From positions 62,001-126,000 of the forward strand of contig JAQYVV010000005.1 in NCBI GenBank assembly GCA_030145275.1: DNA of 64,000 nucleotides, in the 5' to 3' direction. Within the stretch, counting starts at the first letter, position 1, and the number at the start of each line of letters is the position of its first letter. The position numbers were made by a program, and so were the translations under genes. The notes beneath the pieces are model-generated. The model did no database searches. It worked only from the letters and a program-made list of their open reading frames with translations, and was not told where the DNA came from. Shown here one piece after another: positions 28,073-38,774 of this stretch. The stretch comes from Desulfurivibrionaceae bacterium (lineage in GTDB: Bacteria > Desulfobacterota > Desulfobulbia > Desulfobulbales > VMSU01).

Positions 28073-29500
28073 ATGAACCAGCACAAATATGCATATGTAC
28101 TTTTTCTAGTTTTTTTCCTCTCTTTTGTTGTCTCCGGATGTGTTAATAGCAGCCCTGGTGGTGGATTTATAAAGCGGGATATCGTTGAAAAACCACCTCT
28201 TGCCAACCAATCTTTACTATCCTTTTTCTGTGACTTTACTGAGCAGCCCCGTCAGCAACTAAACATTCAGATAAGTGATATGGAAATTCACACCGGAGAA
28301 CAATGGATCTCTGTACTTCCTTCCGTTACATCTATTTCGTCAGAGCATATTTCTACTGGACAAATTCTATTGACCCGGGCAAGCCTGCCGGCCGGGACGT
28401 ACACTAAGCTTCGCTTTACCTATGAAGAGACGGCCGCACAAAAAGAAGAAAATGGTCAGATGAAAGGGAATAAAATTACAAAAGAAATTTTATTTACCGC
28501 ACCATTGCAGCTTTTGGCACAAGAAAGTCAGTGTCTTTTTTTAGATTGGAAGTTGAGCCCGTCGCAATCCAAGCAACAACAGTTTGAACCATTAATAACC
28601 GTATTTCCGCAGGAGATTTCCTTAAGTGTTGATCTGGCATTTGTGACTTGCCCGGATATTGATACCATATATATTATTCGAACTGATACCAATAAAGTAA
28701 TCGGGGCTTGGGGGATACCTGGTAAACCGTCTGATTTTGTCTTAAATTATTCTACAGATGTACTGTATGTGCTTTCCCAAAAAAATAAATCAATTGTCAT
28801 TGTTGAAATTTCATCGGGGAGGGTAGTAGATTCTTTTTTTATTCCCATGGGTACAGACCCCTCTTTTATGGAGGTTAGTCCCGATTTTCAATACGCCTAT
28901 GTTCTGGACCAGAGAAACTTCCGGCTGATAAAAATTCAACTGTCAGATGGCAGCCTCGCAGGTACTTTTAACTTCGATTATCCTGTGGAATACTTATCTT
29001 TGCTTGAGGGTGATCACCGCCTTGCTGTCTCATCTTCAAGTGTTAATGAAGTTTATTTATTGGACAAAGAGACCCTGCAGAAAGTTCAAACAATTCAGGT
29101 TGGCAGAAAAATCTCCAGTATGGTTTTGGTAAACAACCAGCTTCTCATTGCAGAGAAGGGCGCAACCACATTACTTGCTTATAATATTCACACATCAGTA
29201 GAAAAAAGACCTGTTGTTGGTTTGGGGCCTGAGAGATTTCTTCAGGTTAACAATAGATTATATGTTTCAGCCTCAAAGGCTGGACGAATTGATGTACTAG
29301 ATCCCGATGAACTGTACCCGATAAAAACGATTCGTATTGGCGGGGCTCCTGTGGAAATGGCAGCTTCTACTAATCGGAGATGGCTATATGTTGCTGATGT
29401 GCAGAGAGGTGGCCTGGCTGTTCTTGACCTCTCTTCTTATCGGTTAGAGAAAAGGATAGATCTAGCCGCCGTTCCTCATTCAATTGCTGTTACTCAGTAA
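28073..29500 (+). CDS. Lipoprotein with YncE-like beta-propeller
   Basis: Lipobox VSGC; repeats LDQRNFRLIKIQLSDGSLAGTF..., LDPDELYPIKTIRIGGAPVEMAASTNRRWLYVADVQRGGLAVLDL. Confidence 0.8.
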   Translation: MNQHKYAYVLFLVFFLSFVVSGCVNSSPGGGFIKRDIVEKPPLANQSLLSFFCDFTEQPRQQLNIQISDMEIHTGEQWISVLPSVTSISSEHISTGQILLTRASLPAGTYTKLRFTYEETAAQKEENGQMKGNKITKEILFTAPLQLLAQESQCLFLDWKLSPSQSKQQQFEPLITVFPQEISLSVDLAFVTCPDIDTIYIIRTDTNKVIGAWGIPGKPSDFVLNYSTDVLYVLSQKNKSIVIVEISSGRVVDSFFIPMGTDPSFMEVSPDFQYAYVLDQRNFRLIKIQLSDGSLAGTFNFDYPVEYLSLLEGDHRLAVSSSSVNEVYLLDKETLQKVQTIQVGRKISSMVLVNNQLLIAEKGATTLLAYNIHTSVEKRPVVGLGPERFLQVNNRLYVSASKAGRIDVLDPDELYPIKTIRIGGAPVEMAASTNRRWLYVADVQRGGLAVLDLSSYRLEKRIDLAAVPHSIAVTQ

Positions 29501-29967
29501 TCCCTTATAAATTCCACTGAGAACGTACAACAGGGCATTTTTTAAAACGTCTTTTCTCAAAATCACTTTCTTTTTAATTCCATTGGACGCAAATTTGATA
29601 TCCCCAATTTTAGTTAAATATTAGGAGGACAGAAGGTTCCCAGTGTCAATCGTCATGGTCAATGCTTCCTTGTTCGTTGTTTTTTCATTCTTTTGGTCAT
29701 TGCCCAACCAACGATATGGTGAGAAAAAAGATTTATAATCACAGAAAAATACAACTAGTTTTTTGTTGTCCATACTACGTCATATCCCTGCGAATCGACA
29801 TATGTGAATTTGACATTGCACTTACAATTTGATAATTATCAATTATTTATTTTTTGATTTTAATGAAAAATTTGAGTAGGTATTAAATAGCGTAAAATCC
29901 AGTATATTTCCTGTAGAAATCTCGTTTCAATTATAAATTAATTATCAAAATAATATTATACAATACC

Positions 29968-32094
29968 ATGACTAATAAACGAGAAGAGAGCAAAGATCAG
30001 AAGCTTGTCTTAGTAGTTGATGACGATAAGATATTAAGACAGATTCTCTGTCTCTCCATGTCAAAATCAGGGTTTAAGGTCGCCGAAGCAGGCACCGGTG
30101 AAGAGGCAATAGAAAAATTCAAGGAACTAGGAGCAGATGCCATGTTGCTTGATGTACTTCTGCCTGGAATAGATGGTTTTCAAGTTTGTAAAAGAATACG
30201 AAAAATGCCGGGCGGCGCCTCACTGCCAATAATTATGATCACTGGTCAGGACGATTATGAGTCAATAAATAGTGCTTTTGAAGCCGGGGCAACTGATTTT
30301 GCAGCAAAACCATTAAACCCGCTTTTGCTTTGTTATAGGATTCGCTACATTATTAGAGCAAACCAGGCATTTGATGATCTGGGCATTAGTCAGTTGAAAC
30401 TTGCGGCGGCCCAGGAAATGGCTAATCTGAGCAACTGGGAGTTGGATCTCACCTCAAATATTATTGAATGGAATGCAAATGTTTGTAATATTTTTGGTGT
30501 CACAGAGCAGGGATACAGAGGGGACCTACAATTCTTTTTAGATATTGTCCATAAAGAAGATCTTGAAAATGTCAGAAAAAAAATTGATCAATCTGTTCGT
30601 CATAATAGAGATATTAATTTTGAGCATCGTATTATTCTTAAGGGAAAAAACGTAAAAATAATCAAGCAGGAAGGAAAAATTTTATATGACAGTGCAGGTA
30701 TCCCTGTGCGGATATTATTTACCAGCCAGGATGTTACCGAAAAGAAAAATACAGAGGATGAAGTTCGTTTCCTCGCATTTTATGATCGTCTAACCGAAAT
30801 GCCGAACCGTATCTTGTTTAAAGAACACCTTGCCAAGGCCCTTTTTGACGCCAAAAGGGATAGGAGTTATATCGCCGTTCTCTTTATTGATATTGATAAT
30901 TTTAGATTGATCAATGACACCTTTGGCAGAAAGACAGGTGACGCTATTCTTAAGATTGTAGCTGATCGTTTAAAAATTTGCCTTCGGGACAATGATACTG
31001 CTGCTAAAATGGATGAATATGACCTTACGGCCAGGTTCGGTGCTGATGAATTTGGCATTATACTCGAAAATTTAAATGATTTATCCGACTCAGCTATAGT
31101 TTGTCGGAGGATCATTGAAATGGTGAATGAAAAAATCACAGTTGATGATAATGATATCTTTCTGCACTCAAGAATTGGAGTGAGTGTTTTTCCTGACGAC
31201 GGAAATACGGTAGAAGACTTATTGAGAAATGCTGATTCCGCACTATCACGGGTCAAAGAACTGGAAAAAGACTCATATCAATTTTATACGGCTGATTTAA
31301 ACAGCAGAGCCTTTGCGCGCTTTGCTCTTGAAACCAGGCTAAGACAAGCCATTGTGAACAATGAATTTTATCTGCTATATCAACCACAGGTAGATTTGGA
31401 AACACTGAAAGTGACAGGTGTTGAAGCACTTATTCGATGGCTCCATCCTGATATGGGTATTGTGTCTCCAATGGATTTTATTCCGGTGGCCGAGGATACA
31501 GGATTGATAATTCCCATTGGTGAATGGGTCATGCGGGAGGCATTGATCCAGTGTAAAAAATGGGCCGATAGTGGCTTTAATATAAAAATGTCAGTCAACC
31601 TTTCCGCTGTCCAATTTCGCGACCCTAAACTTCTAGAATTTGTCAAAACAACCATTGTTGAGGAAGCGGTAGATACCAATTTTATTGAATTTGAAATCAC
31701 CGAAAGTATGCTGATGGATGATGTGGAGGGCAGTATCGAACGGATGGAAAAGTTTAAGGAATTAGGCGTTCGCCTATCCATTGACGATTTTGGCACGGGC
31801 TACTCTTCCCTCAATTATCTTAAACGGTTTCCTGTGGATGCGCTCAAAGTAGATCGGTCGTTTGTAAGTGATATTACAGTCAGTGAAGATGATGCCATGA
31901 TCGTGACCGCGATAGTGACCCTGGCAAAGAATCTGAACCTTGAGGTTATAGCTGAAGGAATTGAAATGAAAGAACACCTTTCTTTCCTCAATAATCTTGG
32001 CTGCGATCATGCTCAAGGGTATTTGATTAGCAGACCGGTTTCAGCAGAAGAGGTTGAAAGTTTTTTTGGTGATTGGACTGTCGATGAAATTTAA
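29968..32094 (+). CDS. Response regulator - PAS - GGDEF (GADEF) - EAL protein
   Basis: Receiver LLDVLLPGIDGF; ARFGADEFGIIL; EAL domain GVEALIRWLHPDMGIVSP, DDFGTGYSSL, DALKVDRSFV. Confidence 0.95.
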   Translation: MTNKREESKDQKLVLVVDDDKILRQILCLSMSKSGFKVAEAGTGEEAIEKFKELGADAMLLDVLLPGIDGFQVCKRIRKMPGGASLPIIMITGQDDYESINSAFEAGATDFAAKPLNPLLLCYRIRYIIRANQAFDDLGISQLKLAAAQEMANLSNWELDLTSNIIEWNANVCNIFGVTEQGYRGDLQFFLDIVHKEDLENVRKKIDQSVRHNRDINFEHRIILKGKNVKIIKQEGKILYDSAGIPVRILFTSQDVTEKKNTEDEVRFLAFYDRLTEMPNRILFKEHLAKALFDAKRDRSYIAVLFIDIDNFRLINDTFGRKTGDAILKIVADRLKICLRDNDTAAKMDEYDLTARFGADEFGIILENLNDLSDSAIVCRRIIEMVNEKITVDDNDIFLHSRIGVSVFPDDGNTVEDLLRNADSALSRVKELEKDSYQFYTADLNSRAFARFALETRLRQAIVNNEFYLLYQPQVDLETLKVTGVEALIRWLHPDMGIVSPMDFIPVAEDTGLIIPIGEWVMREALIQCKKWADSGFNIKMSVNLSAVQFRDPKLLEFVKTTIVEEAVDTNFIEFEITESMLMDDVEGSIERMEKFKELGVRLSIDDFGTGYSSLNYLKRFPVDALKVDRSFVSDITVSEDDAMIVTAIVTLAKNLNLEVIAEGIEMKEHLSFLNNLGCDHAQGYLISRPVSAEEVESFFGDWTVDEI

Positions 32095-32130
32095 TGCCTT
32101 AGGGCCTTACAGGCCCTAAGTATGATTCCC

Positions 32131-32144
32131 CGACAGCCTCCTAG
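32131..32144. repeat. Solo terminus of family F element (GACAGCCTCCTAG)
   Basis: cgacagcctcctag, identical to the right end of 53581-53699. Confidence 0.6.
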
Positions 32145-32145
32145 A

Positions 32146-33093
32146 TCAAATCAATCCCAGGCTTCTCAGGAGCGTGTCCATATCTTTTCTGTCTAGCCGG
32201 ATAAGCCCCTTCTTTTTAGCGCTGGAAAGAGCAATGTCGTATTCTGTTTTACCCAGTACCCTGTTAATTGCAGGGAACTCAGATGCTTTAAAACAAGGGT
32301 GATATTGCTCCATTATATTCACGTAGGTGTTTTTTGATAATTTTTGAGCAATAAAACCGGCTATCTCCCCCGTTTCGTCTACCACCCCTGGCATTACCAA
32401 GTGCCTTACCAGTAAACCTTTTTCTGCAACTCCGTTCGCATTTATCTGTAGATCTCCCACTTGCCGATGCATTTCAATAAGCGCCTCACGTGCTCTTTTG
32501 GGATAGTCTTTCGCATTACAATACAGTTGTGAGTTTTTGCCTGACCAAAACTTGAAGTCAGGCATATAGATATCAAAAATTCCATCCAGTAATTGGAGAG
32601 TTTGCAAGGAATCGTAACCACTTGTATTATAGATTAAAGGTATTGATAGGCCTTTTTCGATTGCAAATGGAAGGGCTGCTACTATCTGAGGAACGACATG
32701 GCTGGGGGTGACAAAGTTGATATTATGGCAACCCTGTTTTTGGAGACTGACCATTATTGAGGCAAGTTGACCGGCAGATACCTCAACGCCTCCGCTGTTA
32801 TGGCTTATGTCGTAGTTCTGGCAAAATACGCAGCCAAGATTGCAGCCATTAAAAAAAATAGCACCAGATCCTCCGGAACCCACAAGTGGAGTTTCTTCAC
32901 CATAATGTGCGTTATAATTTGCAACCCGTGCTAATGCACCGGTACGGCAGATGCCTTTTTTGTTGCTCAGCCTATCAACCTTGCATAAGCGAGGGCAGAG
33001 ACTGCACTCTTTTAGTAGCAGTTGCAGCTTTTTTGATATTTTTTGTAACTTGCCGGTCCGTGCGAGTTTGAGGTAGGAGGGAGGGGAGGGCAT
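32146..33093 (-). CDS. Radical SAM protein (PflA-like, AmmeMemoRadiSam-type)
   Basis: GSGGSGAIFFNGCNLGCVFCQNYDIS (CX3CX2C), IPLIYNTSGYDS. Confidence 0.88.
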   Translation of the reverse strand: MPSPPSYLKLARTGKLQKISKKLQLLLKECSLCPRLCKVDRLSNKKGICRTGALARVANYNAHYGEETPLVGSGGSGAIFFNGCNLGCVFCQNYDISHNSGGVEVSAGQLASIMVSLQKQGCHNINFVTPSHVVPQIVAALPFAIEKGLSIPLIYNTSGYDSLQTLQLLDGIFDIYMPDFKFWSGKNSQLYCNAKDYPKRAREALIEMHRQVGDLQINANGVAEKGLLVRHLVMPGVVDETGEIAGFIAQKLSKNTYVNIMEQYHPCFKASEFPAINRVLGKTEYDIALSSAKKKGLIRLDRKDMDTLLRSLGLI

Positions 33094-33102
33094 AGGTAAA
33101 AA

Positions 33103-33402
33103 TTATTTTTCTTTCGCTTGCTTCTTGTTGAAATCAAAAACCATTTCATTTTTTTTCAGAAGTCCATACTCACGACGTGCTATCTCTTCAAAATATTTTT
33201 GGTCGGTTTTTAATTTTACTATCTCATTTTTCAGCTCAGTGTTTTGCCTTTTGAGGTCTTCAACTTCTAAAGAGAGGGATGAATTTTGTTCTCGAAGGTT
33301 TAAATACTTACCAACTTTTCCAAAAGAGAAGAAAAATAAAAGGAAAATAAGAAGGAAAAAAATGGTAACAGCAAAAAAACGATTTTTATTTTTATAATGC
33401 AT
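33103..33402 (-). CDS. Septum formation initiator family (FtsB/DivIC-like)
   Basis: Single N-terminal TM then coiled coil, ARREYGLLKKNEMVF. Confidence 0.8.
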   Translation of the reverse strand: MHYKNKNRFFAVTIFFLLIFLLFFFSFGKVGKYLNLREQNSSLSLEVEDLKRQNTELKNEIVKLKTDQKYFEEIARREYGLLKKNEMVFDFNKKQAKEK

Positions 33403-33459
33403 AGTCGTTACAAAGAATAACCAAGGAAAAAAGATGTTTTAGACGATATAAATTCAACT

Positions 33460-33600
33460 TAATCCGGAAAAACCGGAAATAAGTGCCTTAACAGTAGAGT
33501 GTAACATGTTTATTTCAAAATACTTTTAAGCATTTCGTGTCTGTTATACCCCTCAAGGGGGTACTGAACTGAGTGGCAGAAATTCGGAGTTAAGGCACTA
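33460..33600 (-). repeat. Type B TIR element (empty central hairpin)
   Basis: taatccggaaaaaccggaaataagtgccttaacagtagagtgtaacatg...tacccctcaagggggtactgaactgagtggcagaaattcggagttaaggcacta. Confidence 0.9.
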
Positions 33601-33637
33601 AATAATATCACAGAGGTTTCTGGAAAACGAGGGAAAT

Positions 33638-34063
33638 ATGGGTACATCGTCAGAAGAAAGGGAAATTGTTATTGTCAGTGCTTGTCTTGTTGGCATAGCG
33701 AGTAGATATGATGGGAAGGTAAAAACAAATAAAAAATGTTTGAGGCATCTTGAAAATAAAATTTGGATACCTGTCTGTCCCGAACAGCTTGGCGGACTAC
33801 CAACTCCCCGTTCACCTGCAGCCCTGAATAATGGAGATGGTTTTGCAGTTTTACGGGGTGAACAACAGATTATATCTCAGAACGGCAAAGATGTTACCGA
33901 AAAATTTATAAGAGGTGCAAAAATAGTTGCAGAGATTGCTCAAGCTTTACAAGTTAAAAAAGTGTTTTTGAAATCAAAAAGCCCATCATGCGCAGTTTCT
34001 GGTAAATGTGGGGTAACGGCGGCGTATTTAACAGAGTGTGGCTTTGATCTGCATGAATACTGA
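33638..34063 (+). CDS. DUF523 family protein
   Basis: VSACLVGIASRYDGK, WIPVCPEQLGGLPTPR, FLKSKSPSCAV. Confidence 0.92.
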   Translation: MGTSSEEREIVIVSACLVGIASRYDGKVKTNKKCLRHLENKIWIPVCPEQLGGLPTPRSPAALNNGDGFAVLRGEQQIISQNGKDVTEKFIRGAKIVAEIAQALQVKKVFLKSKSPSCAVSGKCGVTAAYLTECGFDLHEY

Positions 34064-34128
34064 TAGTGTCGCGGATAGTGAAGACTCCGATGATGTTGTT
34101 ATCCACTTTTGCAAGAGGTTCAAGTAGC

Positions 34129-34821
34129 TCAAATTTTTAAAATCTTTAAAATTATAATACCGAATTCGTACAGCAGGTAGAGAGGTCCGCCCATCAGCAG
34201 CATATTGACAATGTCTGGGGTGGGGGTAAGCAGGGCCGCAACAATGCTGATAACCAATAATGCATAGCGGCGACCTTTTTCAAAACTTTGCCGGCTTGCA
34301 ACGCCCGTTTTTGCCAGAAAAACCATACATATGGGTAGTTCAAATATGAGGCCGAATGCCAGTACAAAAACTGTGACAAATGTCACAAACTTGCTAACCG
34401 ATATCACAGGCTTTAGTTGCTCGGAACCGAAGCTGAGAAGAAAATCTACCCCGTACGGCAGAGTGATATAATAACAGAAAGACGCGCCACAATAGAAGAG
34501 AAAACAGGTGAAAATGGTAAAGTTGAGCTGGCTCTTAAAAGACAATTGAAAAGGTTTAGCCAAAGAACGCCATAAAATAATCGCAAGAATAGGAACAAGT
34601 ACAAGGAGATTTACACTTAAAGCCAATTGCACATGGGCTAGAAATGGTTCTGCCACGGTATAAAATACAAGGGGTTGATCTAGATGGTTTTGAATTATTT
34701 CAAAGAGGTGGGGCGATATTGTATAAAACCCGATGGTACCACCAATGATGAGGACACCTAGTAATAAGAAATGTCGGCGGATCTCATGGACAAAAGCTAG
34801 CAGGCGCTCATATGGTTTCAC
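34129..34821 (-). CDS. tatC: Twin-arginine translocase subunit TatC
   Basis: Six-TM pattern; FVLAFGLIFELPICMVFLAKTGV...ALLTPTPDIVNMLLMGGPLYLLYEFGI. Confidence 0.92.
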   Translation of the reverse strand: MKPYERLLAFVHEIRRHFLLLGVLIIGGTIGFYTISPHLFEIIQNHLDQPLVFYTVAEPFLAHVQLALSVNLLVLVPILAIILWRSLAKPFQLSFKSQLNFTIFTCFLFYCGASFCYYITLPYGVDFLLSFGSEQLKPVISVSKFVTFVTVFVLAFGLIFELPICMVFLAKTGVASRQSFEKGRRYALLVISIVAALLTPTPDIVNMLLMGGPLYLLYEFGIIILKILKI

Positions 34822-34856
34822 AGTGTTAAGTCAGGGGTAATTAGATTTAATGGTTT

Positions 34857-35570
34857 TTATTTGAAGAGTTCTTTTGATAATATTTCTATAGCATTTTCCA
34901 GTATAACAATATTATCAAAAGAATCGCCACTTTTAGGGTTCTTCTTGTGCATATAATCAAGAAACAAGGGGTCTTTTCTGAATGTGTCAAGGTCGTATAG
35001 TGCCGTTATAAAAAGGTCAGCCTGTTCCTTTGAGAGTTGCATTCCTCGTCTCAGCATCGGGTGTTGGGTGAGAGACATGAGCTGATCGTTATACTTATTA
35101 TAGAGGATTATTTCCTGGTCTTTCTCCCATTCTTCAATGGTCTGTTCCTGTTGGTCATTAAAGCCGAGGCAGTGCGGTTCCCTTATAAGCACATATTTTA
35201 GGTTTACTTGTTTGTCTTTTAGCATGGAAGCGCCGCGTCCCACAGGATATGTCCTGCAGGCTCCAGGCCTTTCATGATATACAAGGCACCCTTGCTCTGC
35301 AACAAAGGGGCAGCTGGCTCTTCCGTCGTCAACCATCCCAAGGTAGACAAATGGGTAAGGATGATTTTCAGTGAATTCTACAATAGCGTGCCTGTCCAAA
35401 AATTCAGCAGAGGAGAGATTCAGGCCCTCCCGTAAGCGCAATACATCATAGGGAGTTAAAGCAAGTTCAAGTTCTCTGCAGCATTCATTAAAGCATTGAA
35501 CCTTTGTGTGGCATCTGAATCTAAAAGTAGATTTTTTGTCAATTGGTTGCACATTTTCTGGAAAGGACAT
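34857..35570 (-). CDS. YkgJ family cysteine cluster protein
   Basis: FRCHTKVQCFNECCRELELAL, CPFVAEQGCLVYHERPGACRTYP. Confidence 0.88.
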   Translation of the reverse strand: MSFPENVQPIDKKSTFRFRCHTKVQCFNECCRELELALTPYDVLRLREGLNLSSAEFLDRHAIVEFTENHPYPFVYLGMVDDGRASCPFVAEQGCLVYHERPGACRTYPVGRGASMLKDKQVNLKYVLIREPHCLGFNDQQEQTIEEWEKDQEIILYNKYNDQLMSLTQHPMLRRGMQLSKEQADLFITALYDLDTFRKDPLFLDYMHKKNPKSGDSFDNIVILENAIEILSKELFK

Positions 35571-38161
35571 TAGGCTGCTCTTGCTCCTGCTTTTTTACTG
35601 GCCCAGAGATAAAGGACAGGGCTTGCTATGAAAATTGATGAGTAGGTACCAACAAGGACACCAAGCAATAAGGCTAAAGAAAAGTCGTGGATAACAACGC
35701 CGCCAAGTATGAAAATTGCTAAGATTACCAGTGCGGTGGTGAGAGAGGTAACAATAGTTCTGCTGATTATTTGATTAATGCTTTTGTTGATTATGGAGAT
35801 GAAACCTTCACCTTTGGAACTATCTCTGCGCAAATTTTCACGAATCCTGTCGAAAACAACCACAGAGTCATTAAGCGAGTAGCCTGCCAAAGTCAAAAGG
35901 GCCGTAACGATAAGCAGGGTAATTTCTATATTCATAAGATAACAGATACCTAGCACGACAATAACATCATGGAAGGTTGCGATTGCCGCAGCAATTCCGA
36001 AACTGAGATCAAAGCGTAAGGCCAGATAGACTATAACCCCGAACAGAGAAATGAAGATAGCCTCCAGGGCCTTGTCGCGGAGAACCTCACTTATGGAAGA
36101 GCCAATTTCTGATTGGCTTTCCAGGATGAAGTGATAATCAGACATCTCTGTATTCAGGGCCTCGGTTACCTGATGGCTCAAGTTTGAAACAACCGCCTCT
36201 GATTTTTTAAGTTTCACAATGAGCTGGTTGTCGTCCACCACCTGCTGTAGTTCCACATCGCCAAGATTATACCTTTTCAAGGCAGACCTGGCATCATCAA
36301 GGTTAAACTGTTTCTCTGCCTTGTATTGCAGCATTGAGCCGCCAGCAAAGTCTACACCTAGATTGGCTTGGCCACGCAAAATTTGCACAAAGGAAAAAAG
36401 ACCTATAAGGACTAGCACACCGGAAATAGCAAAGGTCACTTTCCGCACACTCATAAAATCGATATTGGGTTTTGAGAGAAACTGCATAAATTTAATTGGT
36501 TTTAATGCCTTTCTGCTGTGCATGAAGTCATAAACCAATTTGGTGCCGAAAAGGGTGGTGAAAAGGTTGAACGTAACACCAAAGGAGAGGGTCACCGCAA
36601 AACCTTTGATGGGGCCGGTTCCGAAGAGAAACAAGGCCAATGCCGTAATCAGAGTGGTCACCTGGGAGTCAACAATGGTCCAGAATGCCTTTTGGTAGCC
36701 TCCTTCAACTCCAGATTTGACCGATTTGCCAAGGGCAAATTCCTCCCTCATACGTTCAAAAATTAGAACATTCGAGTCAACCGCCATACCGATGGATAGA
36801 ATGATACCTGCAATACCTGGCAGTGTCAGGGTAGCATTCATAAAGGCGAGTCCTGCAAAAAGAAGCATGACATTAAGCATTAGGGCAAAATTGGCAATAA
36901 TACCGGAAAGACGGTAGTAGACAATCATAAAAACGAGGACCATGACAGTGCCCAATAGACCTGCTGCCAGTCCTTTGTTGATTGAATCCTGGCCAAGGCT
37001 TGCACCAACGGTGAGGTTTTGGATAATTTCAACAGGGGCGGGCAGGGCGCCGATGCGAAGAACAATGGCAAGATCTGTGGCGTCCTCGTAGTTGAAGTTG
37101 CCGGATATCTGGGCACTGCCTCCTAGTATCTTTTCACGAATGACCGGCGCTGATTTGACATTATCGTCGAGAATGATAGCAAAGCGTTTATTGACATTTT
37201 TTTCGGTAACTTGTCCAAATATCTTGCCTCCCCGTCCTGTGAGATCAAGGGTGACATAGGGCTCATTAAAGGTGCCGCCAACCCTGACCTGAGCGTCTTT
37301 GACCATGTCGCCGCTCATCATAACTTGATCTAAAATGAGAAGAGGTGTGTCAGTTTTAAGACCGGTCTGATTGTCTGTGACCGATTCAAAATAAAGTTCA
37401 GTGTTTTGCGGTAACTGGTTGCGTACGGCATTGTTGAGCTTTTCGCGTGATTCTCCCCGGTTCCATTGTCCGGCTAGTATAGCCTGAGAAATTATGCCGT
37501 TGAGATCGAGACCTTTATTGTCTTCGTCCACCATTTTAAATTCAAGCTGGGCAGTTTGGCCAATAAGACCAAGGGCGCGGTCTGGATCCTTGACTCCAGG
37601 AAGCTGTATAACAATTTCGTCTTTTCCCTGACGGACAATAACTGGTTCTGCGACACCAAATTGATCAATTCGATTTCGGATAATCTCAAGAGATTGATTG
37701 ACCGCATTCTTTTTGATAAATTCAACCCGGTCTTCGGTAAGCCCCATGATTATTCTTGGGAATGTTCCTTCTTCAGCTTGTATTTCTATGTCGAGATTTG
37801 GGAAATCCCCTTCAGTCATATCTCGAACGGTTTGCAGAACGCTGGTGTTTGGCAGGGTGAAAATTACCTTGTTTTGGTCTGGTGATTTTATTTTAACGAC
37901 GGAAATACGCTTTTCAATAAGGGCATCTTTAAGGTCTTGGGCGGCAAAATCCAGTGAGTTTTCAACGGCTTTTTCAAGATTAACTCGCAAAACGAGATGC
38001 ATACCACCTTGAAGGTCAAGTCCGAGCCGAAGTCCCTCAGGAGCGAAATATTTTTTCCACCAATCAGGGACGTTTGGGGTAAAAGAAGGGATTATGCTGG
38101 TTGCGGAAAAGAAAGCAATAAAGGCAAGCAGTAGAATTTTCCATTTCAGAGACTTATTCAT
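35570..38161 (-). CDS. secDF: Fused protein translocase SecDF
   Basis: GLRLGLDLQGGMHLVLRV (SecD) followed in frame by LGVDFAGGSMLQY and GYSLNDSVVVFDRIRENLR (SecF). Confidence 0.95.
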   Translation of the reverse strand: MNKSLKWKILLLAFIAFFSATSIIPSFTPNVPDWWKKYFAPEGLRLGLDLQGGMHLVLRVNLEKAVENSLDFAAQDLKDALIEKRISVVKIKSPDQNKVIFTLPNTSVLQTVRDMTEGDFPNLDIEIQAEEGTFPRIIMGLTEDRVEFIKKNAVNQSLEIIRNRIDQFGVAEPVIVRQGKDEIVIQLPGVKDPDRALGLIGQTAQLEFKMVDEDNKGLDLNGIISQAILAGQWNRGESREKLNNAVRNQLPQNTELYFESVTDNQTGLKTDTPLLILDQVMMSGDMVKDAQVRVGGTFNEPYVTLDLTGRGGKIFGQVTEKNVNKRFAIILDDNVKSAPVIREKILGGSAQISGNFNYEDATDLAIVLRIGALPAPVEIIQNLTVGASLGQDSINKGLAAGLLGTVMVLVFMIVYYRLSGIIANFALMLNVMLLFAGLAFMNATLTLPGIAGIILSIGMAVDSNVLIFERMREEFALGKSVKSGVEGGYQKAFWTIVDSQVTTLITALALFLFGTGPIKGFAVTLSFGVTFNLFTTLFGTKLVYDFMHSRKALKPIKFMQFLSKPNIDFMSVRKVTFAISGVLVLIGLFSFVQILRGQANLGVDFAGGSMLQYKAEKQFNLDDARSALKRYNLGDVELQQVVDDNQLIVKLKKSEAVVSNLSHQVTEALNTEMSDYHFILESQSEIGSSISEVLRDKALEAIFISLFGVIVYLALRFDLSFGIAAAIATFHDVIVVLGICYLMNIEITLLIVTALLTLAGYSLNDSVVVFDRIRENLRRDSSKGEGFISIINKSINQIISRTIVTSLTTALVILAIFILGGVVIHDFSLALLLGVLVGTYSSIFIASPVLYLWASKKAGARAA

Positions 38162-38402
38162 TCAGAACTCCTGGTATAATAAAATATTGTAAGCTGATTT
38201 TGGTTAAATGATACGCATCATATACCTATGATGCCGTGGTGAAAACAGAATCTGATAAAATTGTAAGGCAAAACCAAGCGATTATACTCCAGATGCTAAA
38301 GAAGTCAATATTCACAGGAAAATTTCCTTGGACAATTTTACGCTATCCTGGTAAAAGTAGCGGTTCTACGATTTAAACCATTTATTTTAAATAGAGTACC
38401 CC

Positions 38403-38774
38403 ATGAAAACTGTAAAAAAAGATTACGCCGATAAATCCAGCCTGGAAATTGCAAAAAAAATCAGTCAAGCGGCTTTAGATACAAAAGCCGAAGAATTATT
38501 TATCCTTGATGTACGAGAATTGTCTGGTTTTACCGATTATTTTATTATTATGAGTGGTCGATCCACCAGACATGTTCAAGGGCTGGCGGCCGCGATTGAT
38601 AAAGAAATGAGCAGCAAGCGCATGAAAACTTCCAACACCGAGGGCCTTGACGAGGGGCTTTGGGTCTTGCTTGATTTCAATGATGTTATTGTGCACATAT
38701 TTTATAGTGAGGTTAGAAGTTTTTATGATCTTGAAGGCCTTTGGCACGATGCTCCCAGGGTAGAGGTTGATTGA
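38403..38774 (+). CDS. rsfS: Ribosome silencing factor RsfS
   Basis: DVRELSGFTDYFIIMSGRSTRHVQ, GLDEGLWVLLDFNDVIVHIF. Confidence 0.95.
   Translation: MKTVKKDYADKSSLEIAKKISQAALDTKAEELFILDVRELSGFTDYFIIMSGRSTRHVQGLAAAIDKEMSSKRMKTSNTEGLDEGLWVLLDFNDVIVHIFYSEVRSFYDLEGLWHDAPRVEVD

Noticed and set aside
34074-34090. Possible further micro-insert copy (ggatagtgaagactccga, reverse)
   Set aside because: Contains AGACTCCGA but lacks the T^T flank and the other end diverges; no empty site to compare, so not counted.
35570-38161. SecD-SecF fusion as a novel system
   Set aside because: Fused SecDF proteins are known in several lineages.
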